Positions 8,327 through 15,834 of a stretch of 23,556 nucleotides of DNA are shown piece by piece. The stretch comes from CAVDAL01 sp963606965 (lineage in GTDB: Bacteria > Actinomycetota > Coriobacteriia > Coriobacteriales > QAMH01). The notes beneath the pieces are model-generated. The model was not told where the DNA came from, made no database searches, and saw only the letters and a list, made by a program, of their open reading frames with translations. The stretch lies in contig CAVDAL010000041.1 of the NCBI GenBank assembly GCA_963606965.1, forward strand, positions 1 to 23,556. The letters are read 5' to 3'. The position numbers and the translations under genes are program-made. The stretch's first letter is position 1, and each line of letters begins with the position of its first letter.

Positions 8327-8397
8327 TTGGACCTTTCTTTCTGCCTTTGTCCAATTCATTCATGTTAATAACGGCCGGCACGCATGCCATGCATGCC
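8327..8397 (-). promoter_or_regulatory. Structured glnA leader with two inverted repeats
   Basis: Two dyads lie between the glnA promoter and start. A 9-bp stem (8377-8397) closes the triloop GGC. Nearer the start, TTGGAC and GTCCAA (8327-8332 and 8349-8354) can pair around 16 nt containing the AGAAAGG ribosome binding site. Pairing could mask the site and so control translation. Neither hairpin has an ANTAR-type loop or a terminator U-tract. Confidence 0.35.
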
Positions 8398-8420
8398 AAT
8401 TCTGTTTTTAATTTGCGCAT

Positions 8421-8448
8421 AGTATACGGCGAATTTTCTATGCAGCAA
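8421..8448 (-). promoter_or_regulatory. Candidate glnA promoter
   Basis: Reading toward glnA, TTGCTG (8443-8448), a 16-nt spacer, then TATACT (8421-8426). It lies in the 169-nt gap between the last GOGAT gene and glnA and would give a leader of about 90 nt. No strong terminator is seen for the GOGAT operon, so readthrough into glnA is also possible. Confidence 0.45.
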
Positions 8449-8494
8449 CATTATAATTTGTAAAACAATCTTAGCCTTAAGCTATAAAGCCATA

Positions 8495-9202
8495 TTAGGT
8501 ATACATACCGCCATATGGACGCGATGACTTTGGACGCAAACGCCTGAAATTTTCAGTCAAGCTTTTGTCTGTACCAAAGTAGCTGTTATAGCGCTCAAGC
8601 ATGTTGGCAACAAATTCTTTATCATATTCATCAAGCTCTTCTTGAACAAGCTGTTCATTCACATCTTCAGCAGCGATTGGATTAGCCAAATAGATAACGC
8701 CACCATGCATGCCTGTTGCTAAATATTCACCAGGCTTACCCAACAGCAGAATCACTCCGCCAGCCATATATTCACCAAGAAATGAACCTGCGTCGCCGCC
8801 AACAACAAGCACAGGGCGTTTTTCTTTATATTCTTTCATATGAATGCCGTTGCGCCATCCGCAAGAATCGCGCACAAAAATCGCGCCGCCACGCATGCCA
8901 TAACCTGTAGCGTCGCCGCATCTGCCATGAATAATGATTTCGCCATCGTTCATAGTATTACCTGTTTGGTCTTGCGCATTACCAAAAACTTCAATGCTGC
9001 AGCCATCCATAAAAGAAGCCATGTCATTACCAGGCGTGCCATCAATTTTAATGTGAACAGGACTTTGAAGCGCAGTCCCAATGTATCGCTGGCCATAAAC
9101 TTCAGTTAATGAAAAGTCGTTTTCTCCATCCGCAATTGCATCACGAATTTCTTCGTTGAGCTGCTTATATTCCATTACTCCAACTTCAATTTCTGTTGCC
9201 AT
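8495..9202 (-). CDS. Glutamate synthase GXGXG-domain subunit (GltB domain 3)
   Basis: A 235-residue free-standing version of the C-terminal beta-helix of glutamate synthase large subunits, the structural domain that supports the channel between amidotransferase and synthase sites. Repeated glycine patterns (GNAQDQTGNTMNDGEIIIHG, GYGMRGGAIFV, GGDAGSFLGEYMAGGVILLLG, ATGMHGGVIYL) give the right-handed helix rungs. It ends in a charged tail with SSRPYGGMYT. The start is certain: AAAGGAGG is 5 nt before ATG, and the ATG directly follows the TAA of the preceding oxidoreductase. It is the last gene of the modular GOGAT operon. In standard bacterial GltB this domain is fused to the synthase domain. 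Confidence 0.88.
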   Translation of the reverse strand: MATEIEVGVMEYKQLNEEIRDAIADGENDFSLTEVYGQRYIGTALQSPVHIKIDGTPGNDMASFMDGCSIEVFGNAQDQTGNTMNDGEIIIHGRCGDATGYGMRGGAIFVRDSCGWRNGIHMKEYKEKRPVLVVGGDAGSFLGEYMAGGVILLLGKPGEYLATGMHGGVIYLANPIAAEDVNEQLVQEELDEYDKEFVANMLERYNSYFGTDKSLTENFRRLRPKSSRPYGGMYT

Positions 9203-10546
9203 TTATTCCTCCTTTCTGTCGTCGTTTGTCTTATATAAAACTGTCTCCCTATATTTATGAGGCAGATCAAGAACTTGTGGCACACGCTGGAAAATATCTT
9301 GTGAAATTTCAGAAAGCGGAATTTGCTTGCTGATAATATTTGTATAAACACCAGCTGCGTCAGGTCTGTTGATTAATAAATAGCCAACAAGCTTTCCTGC
9401 GCGGATGTTGAATTTACAATATGAATTTGCATCTTCATCTTTATAGATTATTGATTCAATTCCATCATTATTTTTAATTTCTTGCGGGTTGATAATGCCG
9501 CAGCCAAGAATATTGATTTCATGAAAGAAGCCAACTGCATTCCTTGCAAAACTGCCATCGAAGCTTGCATCTTTGCTGCCAGCCATTGCAAGACCAGCGA
9601 TTCTGCCCTGCTGCTGCGCTGTTGGCCAAAGAGCAAGTGGCACATCTTCACCAAGCAAGGTATTGTGAGTATTTGCAACATCACCAGCTGCATAGATGTC
9701 TGGCAAACTTGTCATCATCTGTTCATTGCAAACAACTCCACGTTCAACTTTTGCGCCAGCGTTTTGGAGCATTGCAACATTTGGGCGCACGCCAATTGCT
9801 GTTATCAAAATATCGCAAGGTAAAGTTTCACCATTGCTTAAAGTTACAGATGTAACACGCTTACTATTATTAGTTTGTACAGATTCAACAACTGTTGCTG
9901 GCACATTCACAATGCCATGTTCTTCCATAATATCTGTCAAGATTGCAGCTGCTTCGTCATCAAGAAGCTTGCGCAATGGGCGCTTTGCATGACCTACAAG
10001 ATATGTAGTGCTGACATGTTCGCAAATACCTTCTGCAGCTTTTGCACCAATCAAGCCGCTGCCTGAAATTACAACATTAATTCTTTGTCCAGATTCGCGC
10101 TTTTCTGCAAGCTCATTGCCTAAATAGCTCAAAATATCACGAGTGTCTTGCATTGTGTTAAAAGTAAAACTATTTGGAGCATCATCTGGCAAACCTTGCA
10201 CATCAGGCTGCACAGGTATGCTGCCGCAAGCAACTAACAACTTATCATATTCAAACTTGCTGCCGTCTTCCAAAGCAACTTCCTTAGCACTTACATCTAT
10301 AGAAATAGCAGCCTTGCCTTCACCAAAGACGCAGGTAACGCCATTAGTTTCATACCATTCATTATTGCGAATATCTGCATTGCATTGATGCACATCGCCC
10401 TTCAAAACATAAGAAATCAGCGGAGTGCCATATGCATTACTGCTTTCAGGAGAGACCATTGTTATGCTGCCATTTACGTCAATACTGCGGATTGCATCAA
10501 CAGCGCTAACAGCTGCAGCGGAATTTCCAAGAATCAAATATTTCAT
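9203..10546 (-). CDS. FAD-dependent NAD(P)H oxidoreductase of the modular GOGAT
   Basis: A 447-residue pyridine nucleotide-disulfide oxidoreductase-fold flavoprotein, related to the rubredoxin reductase/NirB N-terminal group. The N-terminal FAD-binding segment is LILGNSAAAVSAVDAIR, the second Rossmann motif for NAD(P)H is ISGSGLIGAKAAEG (about 160-173), and the second FAD motif is IYAAGDVA (about 285-292). A C-terminal cap domain follows. No redox-active CxxxxC pair of the disulfide reductase type is seen. By position it should take electrons from NAD(P)H and pass them through the adjacent ferredoxin subunit to the FMN synthase subunit; this is inferred from context. Start ATG overlaps the ferredoxin stop (TAATG). 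Confidence 0.85.
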   Translation of the reverse strand: MKYLILGNSAAAVSAVDAIRSIDVNGSITMVSPESSNAYGTPLISYVLKGDVHQCNADIRNNEWYETNGVTCVFGEGKAAISIDVSAKEVALEDGSKFEYDKLLVACGSIPVQPDVQGLPDDAPNSFTFNTMQDTRDILSYLGNELAEKRESGQRINVVISGSGLIGAKAAEGICEHVSTTYLVGHAKRPLRKLLDDEAAAILTDIMEEHGIVNVPATVVESVQTNNSKRVTSVTLSNGETLPCDILITAIGVRPNVAMLQNAGAKVERGVVCNEQMMTSLPDIYAAGDVANTHNTLLGEDVPLALWPTAQQQGRIAGLAMAGSKDASFDGSFARNAVGFFHEINILGCGIINPQEIKNNDGIESIIYKDEDANSYCKFNIRAGKLVGYLLINRPDAAGVYTNIISKQIPLSEISQDIFQRVPQVLDLPHKYRETVLYKTNDDRKEE

Positions 10547-11043
10547 TATTTGCCCCCAATCTGTGCAGCAGCATCACACTCTTTGCATGGCGCATCTTGC
10601 TCATCTTCAACATCTACATAGACAAGCGCATTATTTATGCAAGCTTTAACACAAGCTGGCTCACCATTGCCCCAGCCAGTTGTGCAAAGATCACACTTCA
10701 CAGCGACGCGTTCAACTTTAATTGCACCGAATGGGCATTGCACCATGCAAGTGCGACAGCCAACACACTTATTGGAATCGCAAACGATGATGCCAGTTTC
10801 TTCATCCTTGCTCAAAGCACCAGCGATGCAGCCAGCTACACATGCTGGGTCTTTGCACTGTCGGCAGTTGATAGCAATTGATAAATAGTTGTCGCCTTCC
10901 ACATGAATTGCACTAGGACGAGGATTTTCTTCAAACATAAAAGCTTTATATGTGTCGCCAGTTTTTGAGTGCGCTGTAGTACACGCGACTTCACACAGAC
11001 GGCAATTCAAACATTTGCTTTCTAATGCATAAACGCGCTTCAT
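10546..11043 (-). CDS. 4Fe-4S ferredoxin-type electron-transfer subunit
   Basis: 165 residues with the four-cluster arrangement of HycB/DmsB-like proteins. Cys groups are CLNCRLCEVAC, CRQCKDPACVAGC, CVGCRTCMVQCP and CDLCTTGWGNGEPACVKAC, followed by an extra CKEC near the C-terminus. It probably carries electrons between the flavoprotein encoded downstream and the GOGAT synthase subunit encoded upstream. ATG directly follows the TAG of the synthase gene, with GGGGAGG as ribosome binding site inside that gene's last codons. No twin-arginine signal, so it is cytosolic. Confidence 0.87.
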   Translation of the reverse strand: MKRVYALESKCLNCRLCEVACTTAHSKTGDTYKAFMFEENPRPSAIHVEGDNYLSIAINCRQCKDPACVAGCIAGALSKDEETGIIVCDSNKCVGCRTCMVQCPFGAIKVERVAVKCDLCTTGWGNGEPACVKACINNALVYVDVEDEQDAPCKECDAAAQIGGK

Positions 11044-12555
11044 CTACATCACCTCCCCAGCATATTTAATGCCAAGTACCTCAAGTTCCTTTTTATTCAA
11101 ATCAAGACCGCGCAACATTAAGCGGTTGCCACGCAAAGACTCAATTGCATTGATTCCCATGCCGCCCAAAATCTCTTGAATTTCATGATTCCAAGCGCGA
11201 ACAAGATTAACAACTCGCTGCGCGCCAACTTCAGGGTCAAGGCGCTTTGTGAGTTCGGGGCGCTGAGTAGCAATGCCCCAATTGCACTTGCCCTTGTTGC
11301 ATGAATGACACATATGGCAGCCAAGAGCAATTAACGGAGCGCTTGCGCAATAAACAGCATCTGCACCAAGCGCAATAGCTTTAACAATATCGCTTGAACA
11401 GCGGAAAGAGCCAGACACAACCAAAGAAACTGTATTGCGAATTCCTTCATCGCGAAGACGCTGATCAACTGCTGCTGTAGCAAATTCAATTGGAATACCA
11501 ACGCTGTCACGAATGCGTGTTGGAGCAGCGCCTGTGCCGCCGCGGAAGCCATCAACGCAAATGATGTCTGCACCCGCACGAGCCATGCCAGAAGCAATTG
11601 CTGCAACATTATGCACAGCAGCAACCTTTACAGCCACAGGCTTTGAATAATTTGTAGCTTCTTTGATTGCGAAGATAAGCTGACGCAAATCTTCAATTGA
11701 ATAAATATCATGATGAGGAGCAGGACTAATTGCATCTGTTCCTTCAGGAATCATGCGAGTTGCAGAAACTTCAGCCGTGATTTTTTCACCCGGCAAGTGC
11801 CCGCCAATACCAGGCTTTGCGCCTTGGCCAATCTTAATTTCAACCATGGAAGCTATATTTAAATAATCGCGGTCAACGCCGAACCTACCAGAAGCAACTT
11901 GAACAATTGCATTGTCGGCAAATTCGCGCAAGTCTTTATGCAAACCGCCTTCACCAGTATTAAAGAATGTACCAAGTTCTTTTGCAGCCATTGCAAGTGC
12001 ACGCTGTGCGTTATAACTGATTGAACCAAATGACATTGCGCCAAACATGATTGGCACGTTCAACTCACGCCCTGGCAGCATCTTTGTCAAAATCTTTTTG
12101 TTCTTTTCATCAATTTCAAGCTTGCTAGGCTTTGAGCCCAAGATTACGCGAGTTTCCATTGGTTCACGCAGCGGGTCAATTGATGGATTTGTGACTTGGC
12201 TTGCATTAAGCAGCATGTTGTCCCAATAAACCTTATAAGGTTTGTTTGTACCCATGCTTGTTAAGAGCACGCCGCCGCTTTCAGCTTGTGCAGCAATATC
12301 GCGCAATACTTGCCCATTAAAATTGCTTGAAGCAGGCTGCGCTTGTTCATTACGCTTAATTGTGATTGCACGCGTTGGGCAAATTAAAACGCAACGCTGG
12401 CAATTCACGCAATTTTCTTCCGCAGCCTTCATAATGTCTAAATCTTCATCAAATGAATGAACAAGATTTGAACATTGACGCGCACAAGCTCCACATTTAA
12501 TGCAGCGCATAGGGTCGCGCTCAACCTTATATTCTGGAAGGATATAATTAATCAT
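11044..12555 (-). CDS. gltB: Glutamate synthase FMN/Fe-S catalytic subunit (archaeal type)
   Basis: The synthase subunit: reductive transfer of ammonia to 2-oxoglutarate to give glutamate on FMN. 503 residues. An N-terminal double 4Fe-4S ferredoxin domain has Cys18/21/24/28 and Cys49/52/55/59. It is followed by the TIM-barrel FMN domain with GAMSFGSIS, GEGGLHKD, KIGQGAKPGIGGHLPGEK and GFRGGTGAAP. The 3Fe-4S cluster region reads CHMCHSCNKGKCNWGIATQ. Domains 1 and 3 of normal GltB are separate genes on either side in the operon. ATG at 12555 is chosen over ATG at 12585 because AGGAGGG is 8 nt before it; it overlaps the amidotransferase stop by 8 nt. The domain order and lack of the GltB central domain match the archaeal/Thermotoga style. 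Confidence 0.92.
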   Translation of the reverse strand: MINYILPEYKVERDPMRCIKCGACARQCSNLVHSFDEDLDIMKAAEENCVNCQRCVLICPTRAITIKRNEQAQPASSNFNGQVLRDIAAQAESGGVLLTSMGTNKPYKVYWDNMLLNASQVTNPSIDPLREPMETRVILGSKPSKLEIDEKNKKILTKMLPGRELNVPIMFGAMSFGSISYNAQRALAMAAKELGTFFNTGEGGLHKDLREFADNAIVQVASGRFGVDRDYLNIASMVEIKIGQGAKPGIGGHLPGEKITAEVSATRMIPEGTDAISPAPHHDIYSIEDLRQLIFAIKEATNYSKPVAVKVAAVHNVAAIASGMARAGADIICVDGFRGGTGAAPTRIRDSVGIPIEFATAAVDQRLRDEGIRNTVSLVVSGSFRCSSDIVKAIALGADAVYCASAPLIALGCHMCHSCNKGKCNWGIATQRPELTKRLDPEVGAQRVVNLVRAWNHEIQEILGGMGINAIESLRGNRLMLRGLDLNKKELEVLGIKYAGEVM

Positions 12556-13687
12556 TGTTTGTTCCCTCCTCTTCACAAACTTCATTCAAGCGCACAATGA
12601 CAGGCTTGCCACCTTCAACTGCGCGGACATTTTCAACATCTTTGCAAACAATGCGAATTGCAGATTCTTCACTTGCAAAATAGACCATGTCATCCTTTTC
12701 GCCCATCATCAAAGCACGAAGCTTCAAGCGGTCATTTAACGCAAGCAAGCCATCGCCAGTGCCAAGAATTACTGAAAACGGGCCGTTGACAAGAGCAGGA
12801 CCATAAACTTCACGAATTGCTGTTTCATAAGCTTGTTCATCTGCTGGCATGCGGTCGATTTCATCCCAGCTTGGAGCGCACAAAATATGAGCTGCCATAT
12901 TCAGTGAAAGACCATGACGGCGCACGAGCAAGTCGAACAAATATGTAATTGCTTCAGTATCTGTTTGGAGTGAACAATCATATCCAAATTGCTCGATATA
13001 GCGACGGTTCGCGTCATATGATGAAATCTCGCCATTGTGAACGATTGACCAGTTCAGCAATGTAAATGGATGAGCGCCGCCCCACCAACCTGGAGTATTT
13101 GTTGGGAAGCGAGCATGCGCCGTCCAAAGCCAAGCTTTATAATCTTGCAAGCGATAAAATTCGCCGAGTTCTTCAGGATATCCAACGCCTTTGAATGCGC
13201 CCATGTTCTTGCCACTTGAAGCAACGAATGCGCCACCAATGCGCGAATTTATATGCATGACGCAATCCATAACAAATTGTTCTTCATCGCCTTCTGCGAA
13301 TTCTTCAACCTTTTCAGAGCGGGGCGATACAAAATAGCGCCAGATGATTGGCGGATTTTTCACAGAAGCAACCTTTGTTGTTGGCAGCTTGCCTGTAGCT
13401 TCAATAGTAAACATCTCTTCAAGATAATCTTGGACTTTCAAGCGCGATTCACGGCTGTCCAAAAAGATATGAAATGCATAAAGCTCTGCATATTCTGGAT
13501 AAATGCCATATGCAGCAAAACCGCCGCCAAGCCCGTTGCCGCGGTCGTGCATAAGCGCGATAGATTTAATGATATCTGAGCCATTGTGGCGCGTGCCGCT
13601 TTTATCCATAATTGCTGAAATTGCGCAACCAGATGGAATACGAACTTGGCCTTCTAACAGCCCTTTATCTGCTAATTTTTGGTTCAC
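12548..13687 (-). CDS. Glutamate synthase amidotransferase subunit (class II GATase)
   Basis: Free-standing class II glutamine amidotransferase that should release ammonia for the GOGAT synthase subunit. 379 residues. Recognisable segments are SGCAISAIMDKSGTRHNG near the N-terminus, MHDRGNGLGGGFAAYGIYPEY, the substrate-binding AHARFPTNTPGWWGGAHPF and WSIVHNGEISS. The likely nucleophile, Cys21, is internal rather than directly after Met1, so either a propeptide is removed or the family uses an atypical arrangement. The GTG start at 13687 has AAAGGAGG 7 nt upstream. The longer frame to 13729 would run through the leader terminator and is rejected. First gene of the GOGAT operon, preceded by an attenuator. 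Confidence 0.88.
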   Translation of the reverse strand: MNQKLADKGLLEGQVRIPSGCAISAIMDKSGTRHNGSDIIKSIALMHDRGNGLGGGFAAYGIYPEYAELYAFHIFLDSRESRLKVQDYLEEMFTIEATGKLPTTKVASVKNPPIIWRYFVSPRSEKVEEFAEGDEEQFVMDCVMHINSRIGGAFVASSGKNMGAFKGVGYPEELGEFYRLQDYKAWLWTAHARFPTNTPGWWGGAHPFTLLNWSIVHNGEISSYDANRRYIEQFGYDCSLQTDTEAITYLFDLLVRRHGLSLNMAAHILCAPSWDEIDRMPADEQAYETAIREVYGPALVNGPFSVILGTGDGLLALNDRLKLRALMMGEKDDMVYFASEESAIRIVCKDVENVRAVEGGKPVIVRLNEVCEEEGTNND

Positions 13688-13709
13688 TCCCAAACCTCCT
13701 TTAGGCAAT

Positions 13710-13768
13710 AAAAAAACGTCCACACACAACAGGGACTACTCCCTTGTTATGTGTGAACGTCGTTGTTC
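13710..13768 (-). promoter_or_regulatory. Attenuator of the GOGAT operon with ANTAR-like antiterminator hairpin
   Basis: Transcribed toward the GOGAT operon. A long hairpin (13716-13760; about 19-bp imperfect stem from ACGT to ACGT, apical loop AGTAGT) runs straight into seven U (13716-13710), a canonical intrinsic terminator. The ribosome binding site begins only 7 nt later, so no promoter fits behind it and all transcripts must read through. A competing hairpin, GAAC/GTTC closing hexaloop AACGAC (13755-13768), has A at loop position 1 and G at 4, as in ANTAR targets. It takes up the first bases of the terminator 5' arm. Stabilising it would weaken the terminator. Confidence 0.65.
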
Positions 13769-13778
13769 TTCGCAGTAG

Positions 13779-13807
13779 ATGAAACTGCAAATAAAATCAA
13801 ATGTCAA
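13779..13807 (-). promoter_or_regulatory. Candidate GOGAT operon promoter
   Basis: Perfect TTGACA (13802-13807) followed, after 17 nt, by TTTCAT (13779-13784), a 4/6 match to the -10 consensus. Predicted start near 13771, just before the ANTAR-like hairpin and terminator. A dyad TTTGCAGT/ACTGCGAA with a 7-nt loop (13769-13791) overlaps the -10. It could be an operator, or part of the RNA if transcription starts further upstream. Confidence 0.5.
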
Positions 13808-13814
13808 TAATTAA

Positions 13815-13830
13815 AAGCCCGACGGCGCTT
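13815..13830. terminator. Weak bidirectional terminator-like hairpin
   Basis: AAGC/GCTT with an inner CC/GG pair and one bulge. It is followed by TTTTAATTATT on the minus strand and a run of seven T on the plus strand (13833-13839). It lies just past the ATPase relic and could separate it from the GOGAT promoter. Confidence 0.35.
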
Positions 13831-13855
13831 CATTTTTTTGCCTATGGAAATAAAG

Positions 13856-14829
13856 CTAATTGCAAAGACAGCCTATTGGAATAACAAATACTCCATCATC
13901 TCTTCTATAACCAAATTTAGTTCCAGTAATAACAATTTTCAAATCTGGCATTTTTATCGGACATTGAATCTCTTTCTCGTTCGCCCTTTTTATAAGTTCT
14001 TCCACCCTGCAAAGATGTTGCGCTCCATCATCAACTTCGCTTTCACCAAGCTTGAATTCAATAAGAGCATATCTGCCATCTTCTAAATGCAAAACACAAT
14101 CAGCTTCAAGCCCATATCTATCATGATAATATGAAATCTTCCCTCCGAGCAGAGACGAATATGCCTTTAAATCTCTGATACACAAACATTCAAATAGAAA
14201 TCCCAACGTTTTGAAATCTGTATTGAAATAATCAGGAGAAATGCCCAACGCAGCTACTGCTAGTGAAGGATCAACAAAATTACGCTTTCGAGAAGATCTG
14301 ATTGCTGCTTTTGAACGAATAGCTGGACACCACGCGCCAATATCGCATATAAGAAAAAGCTTTTCTAGAGCAGATATGTAATCGTAAAATGAAGTTTCAC
14401 TCATATTTGTCGATAAAACTGCATCACTTTTTATTGTTTTTGTGCTGGCCAGCGTACAAATATTTCTTGCATATGAACGTAAAATCGCCTCACACCACTT
14501 CGGATTTCGCTTATTATTGTCTACATTTGAAATATCAACTTCGCAAGTTTGGGCAAATAAATCTTTTGCCACTGCCAGCTGAGAACGTTCTGTTTTATTA
14601 ACTACAGCACGCGGCCACCCACCACGGCAAATCGCAAAAATAAGTTCATCAACACTTAATTGCGACTCACACCCTTCAAATGAATTTGGATTTTCAAAAA
14701 GCTTTGCAATAGACATACTGCCATTTGATTCACCGCTTTCATATAAACTCATTGGAAGCATTTCCATACGAGAAATACGCATAGTCCCTGTATGTGGAGT
14801 TTTAACAGTTTGAGAAGTTGAGCCTGTAA
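13856..14829 (-). pseudogene. 5'-truncated AAA/DUF4143-family ATPase relic
   Basis: The reading frame matches the C-terminal three quarters of the ATP-binding DUF4143 family, proteins of about 400-430 residues common in accessory regions. Visible pieces are LYILTGSTSQ (normally just after Walker B), HTGTMRISRMEMLPMSLYESGESNG, the DUF4143 middle FVDPSLAVAALGISPDYF, and the nuclease-like end LEADCVLHLEDGRYALIEFKLG. The N-terminal 90-100 residues with the Walker A and B motifs are absent. The frame stays open upstream to a TTG at 14911, but those 28 residues (rich in Cys and Gly) do not resemble the family and encode the hairpin at 14870-14897. No ribosome binding site is seen. I infer a relic truncated when the neighbouring cassette arrived or by deletion. 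Confidence 0.75.
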
Positions 14830-14869
14830 GGATGTATAAGCCAAAATGAAAATATGCACAAGATATACC

Positions 14870-14897
14870 AAGCGGCTGTTCAGACGCACAGCCGCTT
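14870..14897. terminator. Hairpin after kptA
   Basis: A perfect 9-bp inverted repeat, AAGCGGCTG/CAGCCGCTT, around a 10-nt loop, 17 nt beyond the kptA stop. T-rich sequence follows only on the plus strand (TTGTTTCAAT), so termination of the minus-strand cassette would be weak. It also marks the boundary between the cassette and the ATPase relic. Confidence 0.4.
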
Positions 14898-14914
14898 GTT
14901 TCAATATGCAAGTA

Positions 14915-15460
14915 TCACTCTAAAACCGTAATGCAGCATGGAGGAACACTGTCAGTCAACCACACTTTTTCATTACCGATATAAAACTTACATCCCACTT
15001 CTGATGCTATTGCAGTATCAATCAGTAGAATGGCCGGAGTTTCATCTCTACGTTTCCCAACTCTTATTGCTGTTTCTTTATCACATGACAAATGAACATA
15101 TTGTCTGCCCATTGGCTTAAGTCCGTTCTTTAAAATTTCCGAAACTGCGCTATTAGATGTTCCATGATATAAAACATAAGGAGGAATTGCTTCTTCCTTC
15201 AAAATCTTCTTTTGAGTTGTATGCCCATATAATGCTCGAATCTTTCCATCGCAAATTTCGTGGCGTTTCTTATCAGATATCTCGATAACATGTTCCAAGT
15301 CACTCAAAATTACATCTCGGCCATAATCTGTCTTGATATTAATTGAATCAAGAAGCTGTTGCACTGGTACGAATCCAAAATCATCTAATTCAAGTTCATA
15401 TTCCCATGGAGCATGTCTTAAAGCGTAAGACACTTCTTTGCTAAGGTTCACATAATTCAT
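14915..15460 (-). CDS. kptA: RNA 2'-phosphotransferase (Tpt1/KptA family)
   Basis: Family reaction: transfers an internal RNA 2'-phosphate to NAD+, releasing nicotinamide and ADP-ribose 1'',2''-cyclic phosphate; some members ADP-ribosylate nucleic acid 5'-phosphates. 181 residues, the usual length. Conserved residues are all present: LSKEVSYALRH (Arg15, His16), IRALYGHTT (Arg75, His80), YHGTS (His99), GRQYVHLS, GKRRDE (Arg138) and the C-terminal VWLTDSVPPCCI. Bacteria without a eukaryote-type tRNA splicing pathway have no obvious substrate, so the role here is open. It is the last gene of a tightly overlapping cassette; its ATG overlaps the stop of the preceding gene by 4 nt. Kinship to standalone KptA is clear; a role with its neighbours is inference. 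Confidence 0.92.
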   Translation of the reverse strand: MNYVNLSKEVSYALRHAPWEYELELDDFGFVPVQQLLDSINIKTDYGRDVILSDLEHVIEISDKKRHEICDGKIRALYGHTTQKKILKEEAIPPYVLYHGTSNSAVSEILKNGLKPMGRQYVHLSCDKETAIRVGKRRDETPAILLIDTAIASEVGCKFYIGNEKVWLTDSVPPCCITVLE

Positions 15461-15834
15461 TTATCCAATTTCTCCAACTCATCTGCATAATAGCGTTTTT
15501 TAATTTTTTTATTGTTCTCATCTAGTAACATATAAAAATACTTTTTATCTTTTCTATGCCAGCATATTGCATCAACATGTGCATTCTTATCCTTACTTTT
15601 AATGAAAACACAATCGCCCCATCTAAACTCTGGCTCAGACCATTTGTCAAAACCTTCTTCAAGTGCTTGAAATTCATAATCTTTGTACTTAAGAGTAAGT
15701 ACGCCGTTTTCAGATTTTAGGCAATTCAGACAATATCCAAACATATGATTTTGCTCAAAGTGGTCCTTGTAGTTATCTAAAACATAATTTGTCCTATGAA
15801 TACAGCCCCAATCGCCTTTATGTATTTTATTCAA
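15457..15834 (-). CDS. Small cassette protein of unknown function
   Basis: 125 residues that I cannot assign to a family. It is rich in Lys, Asp and aromatics, with no signal peptide or membrane segment. The C-terminal half (about 66-120: RWGDCVFIKSKDKNAHVD, then YYADELEKL) reads like a small SH3-type beta barrel of the kind seen in many short accessory proteins. GYCLNCLKSENG at 33-44 has a lone Cys pair. It overlaps the upstream toxin-like gene and the downstream kptA by 4 nt each, so it is made together with them. An immunity or partner role would fit the gene order (toxin-like, then small soluble protein) but nothing in the sequence proves it. Codon usage is more AT-rich than in the nitrogen genes. 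Confidence 0.7.
   Translation of the reverse strand: MNKIHKGDWGCIHRTNYVLDNYKDHFEQNHMFGYCLNCLKSENGVLTLKYKDYEFQALEEGFDKWSEPEFRWGDCVFIKSKDKNAHVDAICWHRKDKKYFYMLLDENNKKIKKRYYADELEKLDK

Noticed and set aside
8327..8397. ANTAR dual-hairpin motif in the glnA leader
   Set aside because: The stems found have loops of 3 or 16 nt; the AUGGCA stretch that looks like an A1/G4 hexaloop is not closed by a possible base pair.
13769..13791. First (P1) hairpin of the GOGAT ANTAR target
   Set aside because: The dyad has a 7-nt loop without A1/G4 and overlaps the best -10 element, so it may not be transcribed; kept only as a possible operator.
13729..13855. The leader hairpin as simple terminator of the ATPase relic
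   Set aside because: It lies downstream of a separate weak terminator and of a TTGACA promoter, and directly abuts the GOGAT ribosome binding site, so attenuation explains it better.
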